Shown piece by piece: positions 8,925-19,137 of a stretch of 64,000 bases of DNA. Source of the stretch: SVTX01 sp964526505 (GTDB lineage: Bacteria; Bacillota; Clostridia; Oscillospirales; CAG-272); assembly GCA_964526505.1 (NCBI GenBank), contig CAZGJC010000002.1, positions 10,866-74,865 on the forward strand. Direction: 5' to 3'. The notes beneath the pieces are model-generated. The model saw nothing but the letters and a program-made list of their open reading frames with translations, was not told the DNA's origin and did no database searches. Every line of letters starts with the position of its first letter. The stretch's first letter is position 1. Position numbers and translations under genes: made by a program.

Positions 8925-11900
8925 ATGAGTAATTTTGTTCACTTGCATCTGCATACAGAATACAGTCTCCTTGACGGTGCCTGCCGTATAAAAGATATAC
9001 CGCAAAGAATTAAAGAATGCAATCAAGATGCGGTTGCCATAACCGACCACGGCAATATGTACGGTGTATTGTCATTCTATCAAGCCTGCAAAAAAGAGGG
9101 TATAAAGCCTATCATAGGATGCGAGGTGTACGTTGCACCGAAATCAAGATTTGATAAAAAAAATACGGGCGGTGACAACTACTATCATCTTGTTTTGTTG
9201 TGCAAAAATGAGATCGGTTACAAAAACCTCATATATTTGGTTTCTTCTGCATTTACGGAGGGATTCTACATCAAACCACGTATAGATGAAGAAATTTTAG
9301 AAAAGCACAGCGATGGTATTATAGCACTTTCTGCGTGTTTGTCGGGTAAAATTCCCAAATTGCTTGCCACAGGAAATTATGACGAGGCGATTAAGTGTGC
9401 TAATTATTACAAACACATTTTCGGTGACGGCAATTTTTACATAGAAATACAGGATCATGGAGCTGCAAGTAAATCTACCGAATTGATTCCGGATCTTGTG
9501 AAAGTAGCACGTGAATGCAATATTCCTCTTGTGGCGACAAATGACTGCCACTATATACGTAAGCGTGATTCTGACACACAACAGGTTTTGATGTGTATAC
9601 AAACCAATACCACGATAACCGATCCAAACAAACCGAGTTTTGATTGTGACGATTATTACATAAAAACAACTGAGGAAATGGAGCGTATTTACGCAAAATA
9701 TCCCGATGCAATTGAAAATACTGTTAAAATAGCCGACGCTTGCAATTTTGAATTTGAACTCGGTGGAGTATCATTGCCGAAATTTCCTTGCGAGCATGGA
9801 AAGAGTGCCGAACAATATTTAAGAGAACTTACTTACGAAGGATTTGAGAAAAGAGCGGAACGTGGACACATTATATTTGACGAAACTCAGAATCGATCCC
9901 GAGAGATTTATATAAAGAGAATAGAGTATGAACTCTCTGTTATAAATTCCATGGGATACGCCGATTATTTTCTCATTGTTCAGGATTACGTTAATTTCGC
10001 CAAGCGTTCAGGTATTCCGGTCGGACCGGGAAGAGGTTCGGGGGCGGGAAGTCTCGTGGCTTATTTGCTCGGAATAACCGAAATCGATTCGATAAAATTT
10101 GATTTGCTCTTTGAAAGATTTTTAAATCCCGAAAGAGTGACTATGCCCGATATAGACGTTGATTTTTGTTATGAACGCAGAGATGAGGTAATACGTTACG
10201 TTGAGCGTAAATATGGCAAAGAGAGAGTGTCGCAAATAATAACTTTCGGAACGCTTGCCGCTAAGGCGTCTGTTCGTGATTGCGGACGAGCAATGGGAAT
10301 GTCATATTCGGATGTTGACGCTGTTGCCAAGGAGATACCTAACGAAATAGGAATTACTTTAAGTCAAGCATTAAAAAAGCCGTCACTCGCCGACATGTAT
10401 AAGAATTCCGACGATGTTCGTCAATTAATAGATACGGCGATGACATTGGAAGGAATGCCGAGAAACGTATCCGTACATGCCGCAGGCGTAGTAATTACGG
10501 AAAAGCCTGTTTGTGATTACGTTCCGCTTTCGACAAGCAACGGTGCGGTTGTTACACAGTTTGATATGGATACGATAGCGTCATTGGGACTTTTAAAATT
10601 TGACTTTCTTGCTTTGAGATATTTGACAATAATCGACAATGCAGAAAAACAAATAAAGGAAACAAATCCGGATTTTGATATTGAAAAAATCCCGCTCGAT
10701 GACCAAGATACGTACGATTTAATTTCGGGAGGCAACACGGTCGGAATATTCCAACTTGAATCCACCGGAATCAGGCAAGTACTTCAAAATTTGAGACCCG
10801 AACGAATAGATGATATAATCGCAGTGCTTGCACTGTATCGTCCGGGACCGATGGACTCAATATCGAGATTTATCGAGTGTAAGCATGATCCGTCAAAAAT
10901 AAAATACGATATTGTCGAACTTGAACCGATATTGCAATCCACGTACGGATGCACCGTATATCAAGAACAAGTAATGAGCATTTTTCGCAATATTGCGGGG
11001 TATACCTTTGGTCACGCCGATATTGTTCGACGAGCAATGTCGAAGAAAAAAGCGTCTGTGCTGAATGCGGAGCGAGAGTGCTTTATATCCGGGGCTGAGA
11101 AAAACGGAATTGATAAATCAAAAGCCGAAAAATTGTTTGACGATATGTCAAGTTTCGCTAACTATGCATTCAACAAATCACATGCGGCCGCATATGCGGT
11201 GGTTTCTTACCGCACTGCATATCTTAAAACTCATTATACCGCAGAGTATATGTCAGCATTGCTTACAAGTGTACTGGATAATCGTGTTAAAGTTGCAGAG
11301 TATATATCGGAATGTGCAAAATTCGGAATATCCGTACTTGCTCCGGACATCAATACAAGCCGTGTCGCTTTTGCAATAGACAGAAGCAACGGAAATATAA
11401 GGTTCGGCTTGACGGCACTGAAAAATGTTGGAAAGCAATTTATAGAAGCGATTATTGACGAACGAGAAAAAAAGCATTTTTCCTCATTTGAAAATTTTGT
11501 TGAGAGAATGTCGGAGAGAACGGATTTAAACAAGCGTCAAGTGGAGGCACTTGTTAAGGTGGGGGCGTTTGACAGTCTTGGAACATATCGTTCGAAAATT
11601 ATAGCGACCTACGAGACCATAATAGACAATGTGCAACAGAAAAAACACAATAATATTTCAGGTCAGATTGATATGTTTTCCATGTCGGAAAATATCGGTA
11701 CGTCACAATTTTCTTATCCCGATATTGAAGAACTTGATATGCGTAGACTTCTGATGTACGAAAAAGAGGCGTCCGGAATGTATTTTTCGGGGCATATTCT
11801 TGACAGTTTTTCGAAGAATATCGATGACTTGAAAGTATTGCGTATATCCGATGCGGTGTCACCCGATAACAAGGACAAAAAATTTCGAGACGGTCAAAAA

Positions 11901-12605
11901 GTCGCATTTGTCGGAACAATATCGTCTGTTTCGTTTAAAACAACGAAAAAAGAAGAGCAAATGGCGTTCTTTAAAATGGAGGACAAGTTCGGAGAAATAG
12001 AATGTATTGTTTTTCCGAAAATGTATGTGGGATATGGTCATCATATTTTAACAGACAGTGCTGTGTATGTGGAGGGTAATTTATCGTACAAGGATGACGA
12101 AATACCGAAACTTAATATAAGTTTGGTTATACCGTTGATAGAAAATAAAAAATACGATTCTCGTGCATCGGAACTGTTTTTACTTATGACGACATGCCAG
12201 ACAAAGTATTCCGGTAACATAAAAAAAGCAGATATTGGTACAAATACCGAACGTACAAAACCTCAGACGGTGGCTGACCCGAGGCTTGCTGTATATCTTT
12301 CGGCAAACGAATTGAATAAAGCGAGTCCGAACAGAATTCAGAATTCACGGCATGATGGCGGTATTGCCCCAAAACCACAAAAAATTCCAACTAAAATATA
12401 TCTAAGGGTGCCTGATATGAAATGTGACAAATTCAAATATGTTAAGAATTTGGTCGATATATTTGATGAGGGGACGCTCGGCGTGATTTTTTATGATAGC
12501 AGTACGGCTAAATATTCCGAATACAGTAGAAAGATGTTTTATTCCGAATATGCAATTTCCGAAATAAAAAAGATAATAGGAGACGAAAATTGCGTACTTA
12601 AATAA
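8925..12605 (+). CDS. dnaE: DNA polymerase III subunit alpha, DnaE type
   Basis: Replicative polymerase; in Firmicutes DnaE extends primers beside PolC. The 1226-residue protein starts with a PHP domain (HLHLHTEYSLLDGA, then AITDHGNMYG near residue 40). The palm holds GPGRGSGAGSLVAY and the catalytic aspartates in MPDIDVDF near residues 408-413. The thumb/fingers follow (ALYRPGPMDSI, NKSHAAAYAVVSY). A C-terminal OB-fold (FVGTISSVSFKTTKK, MEDKFGEIECIVFP) ends with a poorly conserved tail. GGGAGGT precedes the start. It is the last gene of the run and ends at a strong bidirectional terminator. Confidence 0.97.
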   Translation: MSNFVHLHLHTEYSLLDGACRIKDIPQRIKECNQDAVAITDHGNMYGVLSFYQACKKEGIKPIIGCEVYVAPKSRFDKKNTGGDNYYHLVLLCKNEIGYKNLIYLVSSAFTEGFYIKPRIDEEILEKHSDGIIALSACLSGKIPKLLATGNYDEAIKCANYYKHIFGDGNFYIEIQDHGAASKSTELIPDLVKVARECNIPLVATNDCHYIRKRDSDTQQVLMCIQTNTTITDPNKPSFDCDDYYIKTTEEMERIYAKYPDAIENTVKIADACNFEFELGGVSLPKFPCEHGKSAEQYLRELTYEGFEKRAERGHIIFDETQNRSREIYIKRIEYELSVINSMGYADYFLIVQDYVNFAKRSGIPVGPGRGSGAGSLVAYLLGITEIDSIKFDLLFERFLNPERVTMPDIDVDFCYERRDEVIRYVERKYGKERVSQIITFGTLAAKASVRDCGRAMGMSYSDVDAVAKEIPNEIGITLSQALKKPSLADMYKNSDDVRQLIDTAMTLEGMPRNVSVHAAGVVITEKPVCDYVPLSTSNGAVVTQFDMDTIASLGLLKFDFLALRYLTIIDNAEKQIKETNPDFDIEKIPLDDQDTYDLISGGNTVGIFQLESTGIRQVLQNLRPERIDDIIAVLALYRPGPMDSISRFIECKHDPSKIKYDIVELEPILQSTYGCTVYQEQVMSIFRNIAGYTFGHADIVRRAMSKKKASVLNAERECFISGAEKNGIDKSKAEKLFDDMSSFANYAFNKSHAAAYAVVSYRTAYLKTHYTAEYMSALLTSVLDNRVKVAEYISECAKFGISVLAPDINTSRVAFAIDRSNGNIRFGLTALKNVGKQFIEAIIDEREKKHFSSFENFVERMSERTDLNKRQVEALVKVGAFDSLGTYRSKIIATYETIIDNVQQKKHNNISGQIDMFSMSENIGTSQFSYPDIEELDMRRLLMYEKEASGMYFSGHILDSFSKNIDDLKVLRISDAVSPDNKDKKFRDGQKVAFVGTISSVSFKTTKKEEQMAFFKMEDKFGEIECIVFPKMYVGYGHHILTDSAVYVEGNLSYKDDEIPKLNISLVIPLIENKKYDSRASELFLLMTTCQTKYSGNIKKADIGTNTERTKPQTVADPRLAVYLSANELNKASPNRIQNSRHDGGIAPKPQKIPTKIYLRVPDMKCDKFKYVKNLVDIFDEGTLGVIFYDSSTAKYSEYSRKMFYSEYAISEIKKIIGDENCVLK

Positions 12606-12650
12606 CAAAAAAATCCCGTAACCAGTTTATCGGTTACGGGAATTTTTTAA
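12606..12650. terminator. Bidirectional terminator between dnaE and pgcA
   Basis: Ten-base stem TCCCGTAACC / GGTTACGGGA (12614-12623 and 12632-12641) with an eight-base loop, flanked by A-rich and T-rich tracts on both sides, between convergent genes. Confidence 0.9.
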
Positions 12651-14362
12651 ATATTCAGTGTGTGTTTGTAGTTTGCGATTTTATCAAGTGCGTCTTCGTT
12701 ATTTTTCGCCAAAACGAGGAAGTAGAATTTGATTTTGGGTTCTGTTCCCGACGGGCGAACGATTATGACGTCTCCGTTGTCAAGTTTGAAATAGAGAACG
12801 TTGGATTTGGGCAATCCGGTGGGAGTTTTTTTGCCGGTTGCAATATCGGTAAATTCTTCCGCCTTGTAGTCACCGAAAGTAACCACGCAACAATTTCCGA
12901 TTTGCGTCGGACAGTTGTTACGTAATCCGTCCATAATTGCCGAGATTTTTGAGGGACCGTCTACGCCTTCTATATATATTTCGGAGTTGGTTTCAAAATA
13001 GTAGCCGTATCTTTCATACAATTTTTGCAAAGCGTCGGAAATGGTCATATTTTTACTTGCATAATATGCAGTCATTTCACATATAAGCATTGATGCTACG
13101 ACTGCATCTTTGTCTCTGGCGTAAGTGCCTTTGAGATAGCCGTAACTTTCTTCAAATCCGAAAATATACGAGCCTTTTCCGAGTATTTCGTGCTTTTTGA
13201 TCACTTCACCGATAAACTTAAATCCGGTCAGGACGTTAAAGAGTTCTACGTTGTGAGAGGAACATATTTTTGCAGCAAGTTCGGTTGTGACTATGGTTTT
13301 AACGGCATAGGGAAGAGGAGGCATGGTGTTTGTTTCTTCATAAGCGGTAATAATATAGTCTAAAAGAAGGGCACCCATTTGGTTTCCTGTGATAGTAGTG
13401 AAACTGCCATCAGACGTTCTTGCAACGACACCTACACGGTCTGCATCAGGGTCGGTTGCTATTACAAGATCGCTACCCACTTTGTTTGCAAGTTCTATGC
13501 CTAATTTGAAAACAGCCGCATATTCCGGATTCGGTTTTTCAACAGTCGGGAAATTGCCGTCTATAACAAACTGTTCTTCAACCTTGTATAAATGTTTAAG
13601 ACCCGTTCTTTTAAGTATTTCCGGAACAAGTTTATGACCTGTACCATGGAGAGGGGTGTAAACTATCTTCAAAGTGTCAGCGACATCTCTTACAGCACAA
13701 GGATTTACAGCCTGTTTTTGAACTTGTGCGAGATATTTCTCATCAATTTCATCACCGATAACCGTAATCAATCCACTTGCCACACCATCTTGGAAATTTA
13801 TACGCTTTACGTCGTTAAATATATCCACTTTGGCAATTTCAGCCGATGCGGTATCTGCGTGTTCGGGAGGAAGCTGGGCACCGTCTTCCCAATAAGCCTT
13901 ATATCCGTTATATTGTTTTGGATTGTGTGAAGCGGTTATATTTATTCCGGCAACACATTTAAGTTCTCTTAAAGCAAACGACAATTCGGGGGTGGGTCTG
14001 AGTGCATCGAAAATGTAGACGCATATACCCGAAGCAGCCAACACCTCGGCGGAAACTTTTGCAAAAAGTTCGGAATTGTTTCTTGAATCATATGCAATAA
14101 CCACACCGTTTTTTGCTCTGCCTTCTTTTATGATAAGTGAAGCAAGTCCTTGTGTTGCGTGTGCAACAGTGTAGATATTCATGGCATTCATACCTACTTT
14201 CATCGTGCCTCTCAAACCTGCGGTTCCGAACGAAAGGTATGATGAAAAACGGAATTTTATTTCGTTTTCGTCATTCTCTATTGAACGAAGTTCTGCTTTT
14301 TCCGCATCGGAAAGAATTGGTGAATTAAGCCAGCGTTGATAGTTTTCAATGTAGTTTTGCAT
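12647..14362 (-). CDS. pgcA: Phospho-sugar mutase (phosphoglucomutase/phosphomannomutase)
   Basis: Interconverts hexose 1- and 6-phosphates, feeding UDP-glucose and cell-envelope sugars. The four alpha-D-phosphohexomutase domains are visible. The phosphoserine loop is ITASHNPKQYNGYK (about residue 140) and the metal loop TDPDADRVG. The sugar loop is FGFEESYGYL and the phosphate-binding loop RPSGTEPKIK near the C terminus. An upstream in-frame Met exists at 14392, but AGAGGT just before ATG 14362 decides the start (571 residues). It sits at the end of the permease-htpG-TSCPD-mutase group. Glucose versus mannose specificity cannot be read directly. Confidence 0.92.
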   Translation of the reverse strand: MQNYIENYQRWLNSPILSDAEKAELRSIENDENEIKFRFSSYLSFGTAGLRGTMKVGMNAMNIYTVAHATQGLASLIIKEGRAKNGVVIAYDSRNNSELFAKVSAEVLAASGICVYIFDALRPTPELSFALRELKCVAGINITASHNPKQYNGYKAYWEDGAQLPPEHADTASAEIAKVDIFNDVKRINFQDGVASGLITVIGDEIDEKYLAQVQKQAVNPCAVRDVADTLKIVYTPLHGTGHKLVPEILKRTGLKHLYKVEEQFVIDGNFPTVEKPNPEYAAVFKLGIELANKVGSDLVIATDPDADRVGVVARTSDGSFTTITGNQMGALLLDYIITAYEETNTMPPLPYAVKTIVTTELAAKICSSHNVELFNVLTGFKFIGEVIKKHEILGKGSYIFGFEESYGYLKGTYARDKDAVVASMLICEMTAYYASKNMTISDALQKLYERYGYYFETNSEIYIEGVDGPSKISAIMDGLRNNCPTQIGNCCVVTFGDYKAEEFTDIATGKKTPTGLPKSNVLYFKLDNGDVIIVRPSGTEPKIKFYFLVLAKNNEDALDKIANYKHTLNI

Positions 14363-14378
14363 TTTCGTTACCTCTTTG

Positions 14379-14633
14379 TTATTTATTTGCAATATACTCT
14401 TCGAGTGCTTTTGAAAGTTGGTCGGGACAAGACGTCGCTCTCGGTCCGCATTTTATACCTTGAAGACGGTTTATTGCGTCTTCAATACTCATTCCCCTCA
14501 ATAAGGCACAGAGTCCCTGTGTGTTTCCGGAACATCCGCCGAGAAATGATGCATCTTTTATAATTCCATCTTCTATTTCAATATCGATTTTTCTTGAACA
14601 AACTCCGTGTGGAGTATATGTTATGTGTTCCAT
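14379..14633 (-). CDS. TSCPD domain protein, TIGR03905 type
   Basis: Small protein (84 residues) of the TSCPD family, named after the TSCPDQL motif that is visible near the C terminus; related domains occur at the C terminus of class II ribonucleotide reductases. Four cysteines (GVCSRK, GGCSGNTQGLCAL, IKCGPRATSCPDQ) suggest metal or redox chemistry, but no function is established. The frame opens at 14675, inside htpG; ATG 14633 follows AAGGAG and is preferred. It is 19 bases downstream of htpG and 16 upstream of the mutase start, so likely co-transcribed. Confidence 0.85.
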   Translation of the reverse strand: MEHITYTPHGVCSRKIDIEIEDGIIKDASFLGGCSGNTQGLCALLRGMSIEDAINRLQGIKCGPRATSCPDQLSKALEEYIANK

Positions 14634-14652
14634 TGGATGTGTCTCCTTGTTT

Positions 14653-16494
14653 TTAAAGTAATCCGAGAATGGCAAAACTGTCTGACATAAAAGATTTAAG
14701 TTCGTCGGCAGTCAGCCTGCGTTGAGATAAGAGTGCAAGTTTATATATTTCGGACGCCATGAGCTTGCCTTTTTCTTCGTTATCGGAAATAATGCTCGTA
14801 AGTTTGGATATCAATTCCGACGACGTATTGACAATGAATGTATATTCAACAGGGATTGTATTCATACCCATTCCCATATCAGCATACATTTTCATCATTG
14901 ATTCGAGACGTCTTGATTCCTCTGAAACAGTTAGAATGGCAGGTATATTTTTGTCTTTGAGAGCGTGAAATTCTATTTTGAGATTGTCATTTCCACTAAC
15001 TGTCTTGAATACGCTTTCGAGTGTACTGTCAACCTCGCCGTCGGTTTCTTTGAGTAAATCAACGTCTGCATCGACACGCTTGAACTTAACTTCGGAATTT
15101 ACGCTTTCCCACATAGATACAAACTGTGTATCGAGACCGTCGGGAAGTATCGCAATTTTGTATCCCTGTGATTCATACAACGATACATATTGTGCTTGAA
15201 CTTCTTTGTCGGTCGCGTAGTATACGGTGTTTTTATGAGTTTCTTCGCAATCTTTAAGATAATCATCTACGGAGAGATAGGTGTTATCGGTAAGTTCCAA
15301 AAGATATGAGGATTTTATTCTGTCAAAGAATTTACGATCTCTCAGTGATGCATACTCCACGAATATTTTTAGTTTAGACCAAATTGATTCGTATTTTTCT
15401 CTGTCGTTGGCACACATAAGTGAAAGTTTATCGGCAACTTTTTTAACTATGTGATTTGCAACTTTTTTGACATAGGCACTGTCTTGTAAATAACTTCTTG
15501 AAACGTTCAGTGGGAGCTCGGGGCAATCAAGCACTCCACGTAGCATGAGGAGATACTCGGGAATGATATCTTTAATGTCGTCTGCAACAAATACTTGATT
15601 ATAGAACAGTTTTATTTGACCCTCATATGACTCGTATTCGTTCGCTCTTGTGGGGAAATATAATATTCCTTTGAAGTTTAACGGATAGTCGGCGTTTATG
15701 TGTATATGGAATAATGGCTCTTTATAATCGGAAAAAACTTTCTTGTAAAAATCATTATATTCCTCATCGGTACAGTCTGACGGGTTTTTGAGCCAGAGCG
15801 GGGAAGCGTCGTTTATGGGTGCAGACTCTTCCGATGCATCGTCTTTTTCAGATTCGTCATCATTGACCTCGGAAAAATAGATGTTAACCGACATAAACGA
15901 GCAGTATTTTTCAAGAATATTTTGCACTTTATATTTGTCAAGATATTCCGATTCTTCGTCGGATATGTGCATAATAACGTCGGTACCGTGAGTTTCTTTG
16001 TCGGATGACGTTATTTCATACTCTCCCGAACCGTCACAAACCCAGTGTATTGCAGGGGAGTCGGTATAAGATTTAGTGGTAACTTCCACTTTGTCTGAAA
16101 CCATAAACGATGAATAAAATCCGAGACCGAAATGACCTATTATGCCACTGTTATTATTGTTCTCATCATATTTTTGAATGAAGTCCAATGCACCCGAAAG
16201 AGCAATAGAGCAAATATATTTTTCAAGTTCTTCTTCGGTCATTCCAATGCCGTTATCTGACACGGTTATGGTTTTTGCGTCCTTGTCGAGAACAACTTTT
16301 ACAAAATATTGTTCGTCGTTTGCATCATATTTTCCAAGTGATGCAAGTCGTTTTAATTTGGTAACCGCATCGGATGCATTTGATACAATTTCACGTAAAA
16401 ATATGTCTTTTTCCGAATATAACCATTTTTTTATAATGGGGAATATGTGTGATGTCTCGACGGATATTCCGCCTTTTTTAAAATTTTCTTCCAT
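14653..16494 (-). CDS. htpG: Molecular chaperone HtpG (Hsp90)
   Basis: Cytosolic ATP-dependent homodimeric chaperone. The GHKL ATPase domain shows REIVSNASDAVTKL, VSDNGIGMTEEEL, the lid motif GHFGLGFYSSFMV and GTDVIMHI. The middle domain carries GVLDCPELPLNVSRSYLQ with the catalytic Arg, and the C-terminal dimerisation part is present; 613 residues is normal. There is an acidic insert (about residues 215-240) before the middle domain. The start at 16494 follows GGAAAGGA; the frame itself opens further upstream at 16551. No CIRCE-type operator is seen ahead of it. Confidence 0.95.
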   Translation of the reverse strand: MEENFKKGGISVETSHIFPIIKKWLYSEKDIFLREIVSNASDAVTKLKRLASLGKYDANDEQYFVKVVLDKDAKTITVSDNGIGMTEEELEKYICSIALSGALDFIQKYDENNNNSGIIGHFGLGFYSSFMVSDKVEVTTKSYTDSPAIHWVCDGSGEYEITSSDKETHGTDVIMHISDEESEYLDKYKVQNILEKYCSFMSVNIYFSEVNDDESEKDDASEESAPINDASPLWLKNPSDCTDEEYNDFYKKVFSDYKEPLFHIHINADYPLNFKGILYFPTRANEYESYEGQIKLFYNQVFVADDIKDIIPEYLLMLRGVLDCPELPLNVSRSYLQDSAYVKKVANHIVKKVADKLSLMCANDREKYESIWSKLKIFVEYASLRDRKFFDRIKSSYLLELTDNTYLSVDDYLKDCEETHKNTVYYATDKEVQAQYVSLYESQGYKIAILPDGLDTQFVSMWESVNSEVKFKRVDADVDLLKETDGEVDSTLESVFKTVSGNDNLKIEFHALKDKNIPAILTVSEESRRLESMMKMYADMGMGMNTIPVEYTFIVNTSSELISKLTSIISDNEEKGKLMASEIYKLALLSQRRLTADELKSFMSDSFAILGLL

Positions 16495-16592
16495 ATGTGT
16501 ATTTCCTTTCCGCCGCTGTGATGGTACCTGTCGAGTGGCAGTGCAAAGCAAACGGCAACGTAAATTGTTTTATTGATTGAGTGTAGTTCGGG

Positions 16593-17999
16593 TTATTTTT
16601 TCTTGTTTTTAGAATTTGATTTCCGTTCGTTTCTTTGGGATTTTTTGTCCTTTCTTTTGGTCGAACGATCTTTAAACCAAGCAAGAAGGGAATCGACTCT
16701 TACCTTGACGTCACTATGCTCATATTTGTAGAGCCAAGTATGCTCTTCTTTATGCGTTATTTTGTTAGGATCCGAAAGCGAGCGTGCCGATACATACGCT
16801 TCCGTGTCGGTAGGTTCGCCTTTTTCTTCAAGTTTCTTTTCCATAACATTTTTAACTACGGCTATTATGGTGGCAAAAAGAGGCACACCTATTATCATAC
16901 CGAATATTCCGAGTATGCTTCCCATAACCGAAATTGAAATGATAACGGTGAGAGAACTGACGTTTGTGGCGTCTCCGAGAATTTTAGGACCTATAATATT
17001 TCCGTCTATTTGCTGTATAATAAATATCAACACTATAACAAGTATAAATTTTGACGGATTTGAAATAAGTACGATAAAAGCAACAGGAATTGCACCGATA
17101 ATGGGGCCGAAGACAGGAATGATATTTGTTATTCCGACTATCGTGGCATTAAGAACGTTGTAATCCGATATACCGAACACTTCGAAAACTACGTATGCAA
17201 GCAATCCGATGATGAGCGAGTCGATAATTTTACCTTCAATAAATCCGTTAAAGTTTTTATTTGCGATTTTTGAAACGTCAACCAAAAACTCGTCTTGCTT
17301 TTTCGACAGAAATGCACGCCTGAATTTTTTTATTTGAGCTTTTCTTAAATCTTTTGATACGAGCAGATAGAACGCCATAAAAAATCCAATCAGAAGATTT
17401 TTAAGAAAATCATATACGCTCAAACCGATTTGTTTGAGATATGGTGCAAGACTGGAAATTAATCCGTATGTGCTGTCAAGGTCAATTGAACCATTGCCGT
17501 CGGATGGAATGATTTTTTGAATATATTTTTCTATGTCGCTGTATTGCAACACTTCCGTATATTCACGTGCGGAATCACGGTAAAAGAAATTCTTAAAGTT
17601 ATTGACAGTATCATTCACGAAATCCACAAAGTTTTTCAGATAAATATCGTAATTGCTGATTAGGTTTGCAATGCTATCCAAAAATTGCGGAACTATAAGT
17701 AAACAAACAAGTGCGATAATTGCCACAATTGTTATTATGGTCAATATGATTGAGCAAACAAAGCACATATTTTTTCGTAAAAGCGACGTTTTTTTCCATG
17801 CAAAAATCCTGTTTTCGTAAAACTTCAAAATAGGATTCATCAGAAATGCGATGACAACGCCGGTGACAATAGGAGCAAATATTTTGCTTAATGCGTCGAT
17901 ATTAAATACCAAATAAAAGAGAGCGGTTATTCCGATCAATATTCCGATTGATACAAGAAAAATACCCATTCCGTTACTTTTTTTGCTTTTTTCTTCCAT
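16593..17999 (-). CDS. AI-2E family transporter / permease
   Basis: Polytopic membrane protein of the AI-2E transporter family (YhhQ/TqsA/YtvI relatives), some of which export autoinducer-2 or act as Na+/H+ antiporters. The 468 residues include two N-terminal helices, a helix near residue 80, a soluble loop at about residues 120-190 and a C-terminal bundle with GITNIIPVFGPIIGAIPVA and QQIDGNIIGPKILG, the hallmark of the family. The last ~100 residues are a basic cytoplasmic tail rich in Lys and Arg. Its own promoter lies upstream; htpG follows about 100 bases later. Confidence 0.87.
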   Translation of the reverse strand: MEEKSKKSNGMGIFLVSIGILIGITALFYLVFNIDALSKIFAPIVTGVVIAFLMNPILKFYENRIFAWKKTSLLRKNMCFVCSIILTIITIVAIIALVCLLIVPQFLDSIANLISNYDIYLKNFVDFVNDTVNNFKNFFYRDSAREYTEVLQYSDIEKYIQKIIPSDGNGSIDLDSTYGLISSLAPYLKQIGLSVYDFLKNLLIGFFMAFYLLVSKDLRKAQIKKFRRAFLSKKQDEFLVDVSKIANKNFNGFIEGKIIDSLIIGLLAYVVFEVFGISDYNVLNATIVGITNIIPVFGPIIGAIPVAFIVLISNPSKFILVIVLIFIIQQIDGNIIGPKILGDATNVSSLTVIISISVMGSILGIFGMIIGVPLFATIIAVVKNVMEKKLEEKGEPTDTEAYVSARSLSDPNKITHKEEHTWLYKYEHSDVKVRVDSLLAWFKDRSTKRKDKKSQRNERKSNSKNKKK

Positions 18000-18052
18000 A
18001 AGTTTTTCCCTTCGACAGACAATTGCAACGATAATCGTTATACATATAAAAT

Positions 18053-18081
18053 ATTATATACTCTTTTTGTTTTTAAGTCAA
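18053..18081 (-). promoter_or_regulatory. Sigma-A promoter for the AI-2E permease operon
   Basis: Minus strand TTGACT (18081-18076), 17-base spacer, TATAAT (18058-18053), about 55 bases ahead of the start codon. The rest of 18000-18227 is AT-rich and contains a plus-strand TATAAT at about 18180 that may serve ispE, with no clear -35. Confidence 0.75.
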
Positions 18082-18227
18082 TACGGTATACAGTCAAATA
18101 AGTTAATTTTTTAAAAAGCGTAAATTAAAATTTTATAAAAAAGTTTAACGAAAATTAACAGAAGTTTATATAAATGGTTGTATAATAAATTGATTGGTTA
18201 AACTAAAAGATTGGATGTCGAGAGTAT

Positions 18228-19085
18228 ATGAAAAGTATAACAAAAAAAGAGGCATATGCCAAAATCAATTTATTTTTAGATATCGAATCGAAAAGAGATG
18301 ACGGATATCATAACGTAATAAGCGTTATGCAGAGTGTCGGTCTTTGCGACGTAATAACGGTTGAGTATGACGATGAAAAGCCGAAAAAAATAGAAATATC
18401 TTGTAACAATCCGAAAGTGCCTCTCGGCGATGAAAATATAGTTTATACTGTTGCAAATAAAATGATAGACAAGGGATATTTGAAAATTCATATAGAAAAA
18501 AATATCCCCATGGCAGCCGGACTTGCCGGCGGAAGTACTGATGCCGCTTCCGTTATTGTTATGATAAACGAAATCGCCGGAAACGGTATGTCAAATGATG
18601 AATTAACGGCGTTTGGTGCTAAAATCGGTGCTGATGTCCCTTTTTGCATTTTCGGCGGAACAAAGTTGACGAAAGGCATAGGCGAACAAATAAGTGATTT
18701 TGCACCCATGCCAAATGGCATATATTTAGTGATTGCCTGTATGGGTGACGGGGTATCAACGCCTCTGGCATATTCCATACTTGACGACAAATATGACAAC
18801 TTCGAAAATTATGTTCCGAAAATCGAAAATTTAGAGGTTCTGAATTCGTGTAGAGGAAATCTGTATGACGGAATGTTTAATATATTCGAGTCTGTGATTA
18901 TCGCACAAAGACCTTATGTTAAATTGCTAAAAGATACGATGACACAGTGCGGTTCGGAATTTGCAATGATGAGCGGTAGCGGTCCGTCTGTGTTCGGCAT
19001 TTTCAAAACCGAAGATTCGGCAAAAAAAGCGATGGAAGAACTAAGACAGATAGGTGCCGACGCATATATCTGTCGTCCTTGCTAA
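18228..19085 (+). CDS. ispE: 4-diphosphocytidyl-2-C-methyl-D-erythritol kinase
   Basis: GHMP-family kinase of the MEP isoprenoid pathway, phosphorylating CDP-ME at the 2-hydroxyl. Motif 1 is AKINLFLDIESKRDDGYHN, the ATP-binding motif 2 is MAAGLAGGSTDAASV near residue 95, and motif 3 is MSGSGPSVFGIF near the C terminus; 285 residues is the expected size. Two other genes of the same pathway, ispD and ispF, are together at 50.3-51.6 kb, so the pathway is split in this genome. It stands alone between a divergent permease gene and a convergent acpP. Confidence 0.96.
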   Translation: MKSITKKEAYAKINLFLDIESKRDDGYHNVISVMQSVGLCDVITVEYDDEKPKKIEISCNNPKVPLGDENIVYTVANKMIDKGYLKIHIEKNIPMAAGLAGGSTDAASVIVMINEIAGNGMSNDELTAFGAKIGADVPFCIFGGTKLTKGIGEQISDFAPMPNGIYLVIACMGDGVSTPLAYSILDDKYDNFENYVPKIENLEVLNSCRGNLYDGMFNIFESVIIAQRPYVKLLKDTMTQCGSEFAMMSGSGPSVFGIFKTEDSAKKAMEELRQIGADAYICRPC

Positions 19086-19087
19086 AT

Positions 19088-19120
19088 AAAAAATCCGCAT
19101 CCAAAAAGGATGCGGGAAAA
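19088..19120 (-). terminator. Terminator of acpP
   Basis: Stem CCGCATCC / GGATGCGG (19095-19102 and 19108-19115) with a five-base loop. Reading on the minus strand it is followed by a run of T, so it mainly stops acpP transcription, though it could also fold on the ispE transcript. Confidence 0.8.
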
Positions 19121-19137
19121 TATAAATTATATGCAAA

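Noticed and set aside
16495..16592. Possible CIRCE or other heat-shock operator before htpG
   Set aside because: The inverted TTAGCACTC pair is not present; only a vague GC-rich patch is seen.
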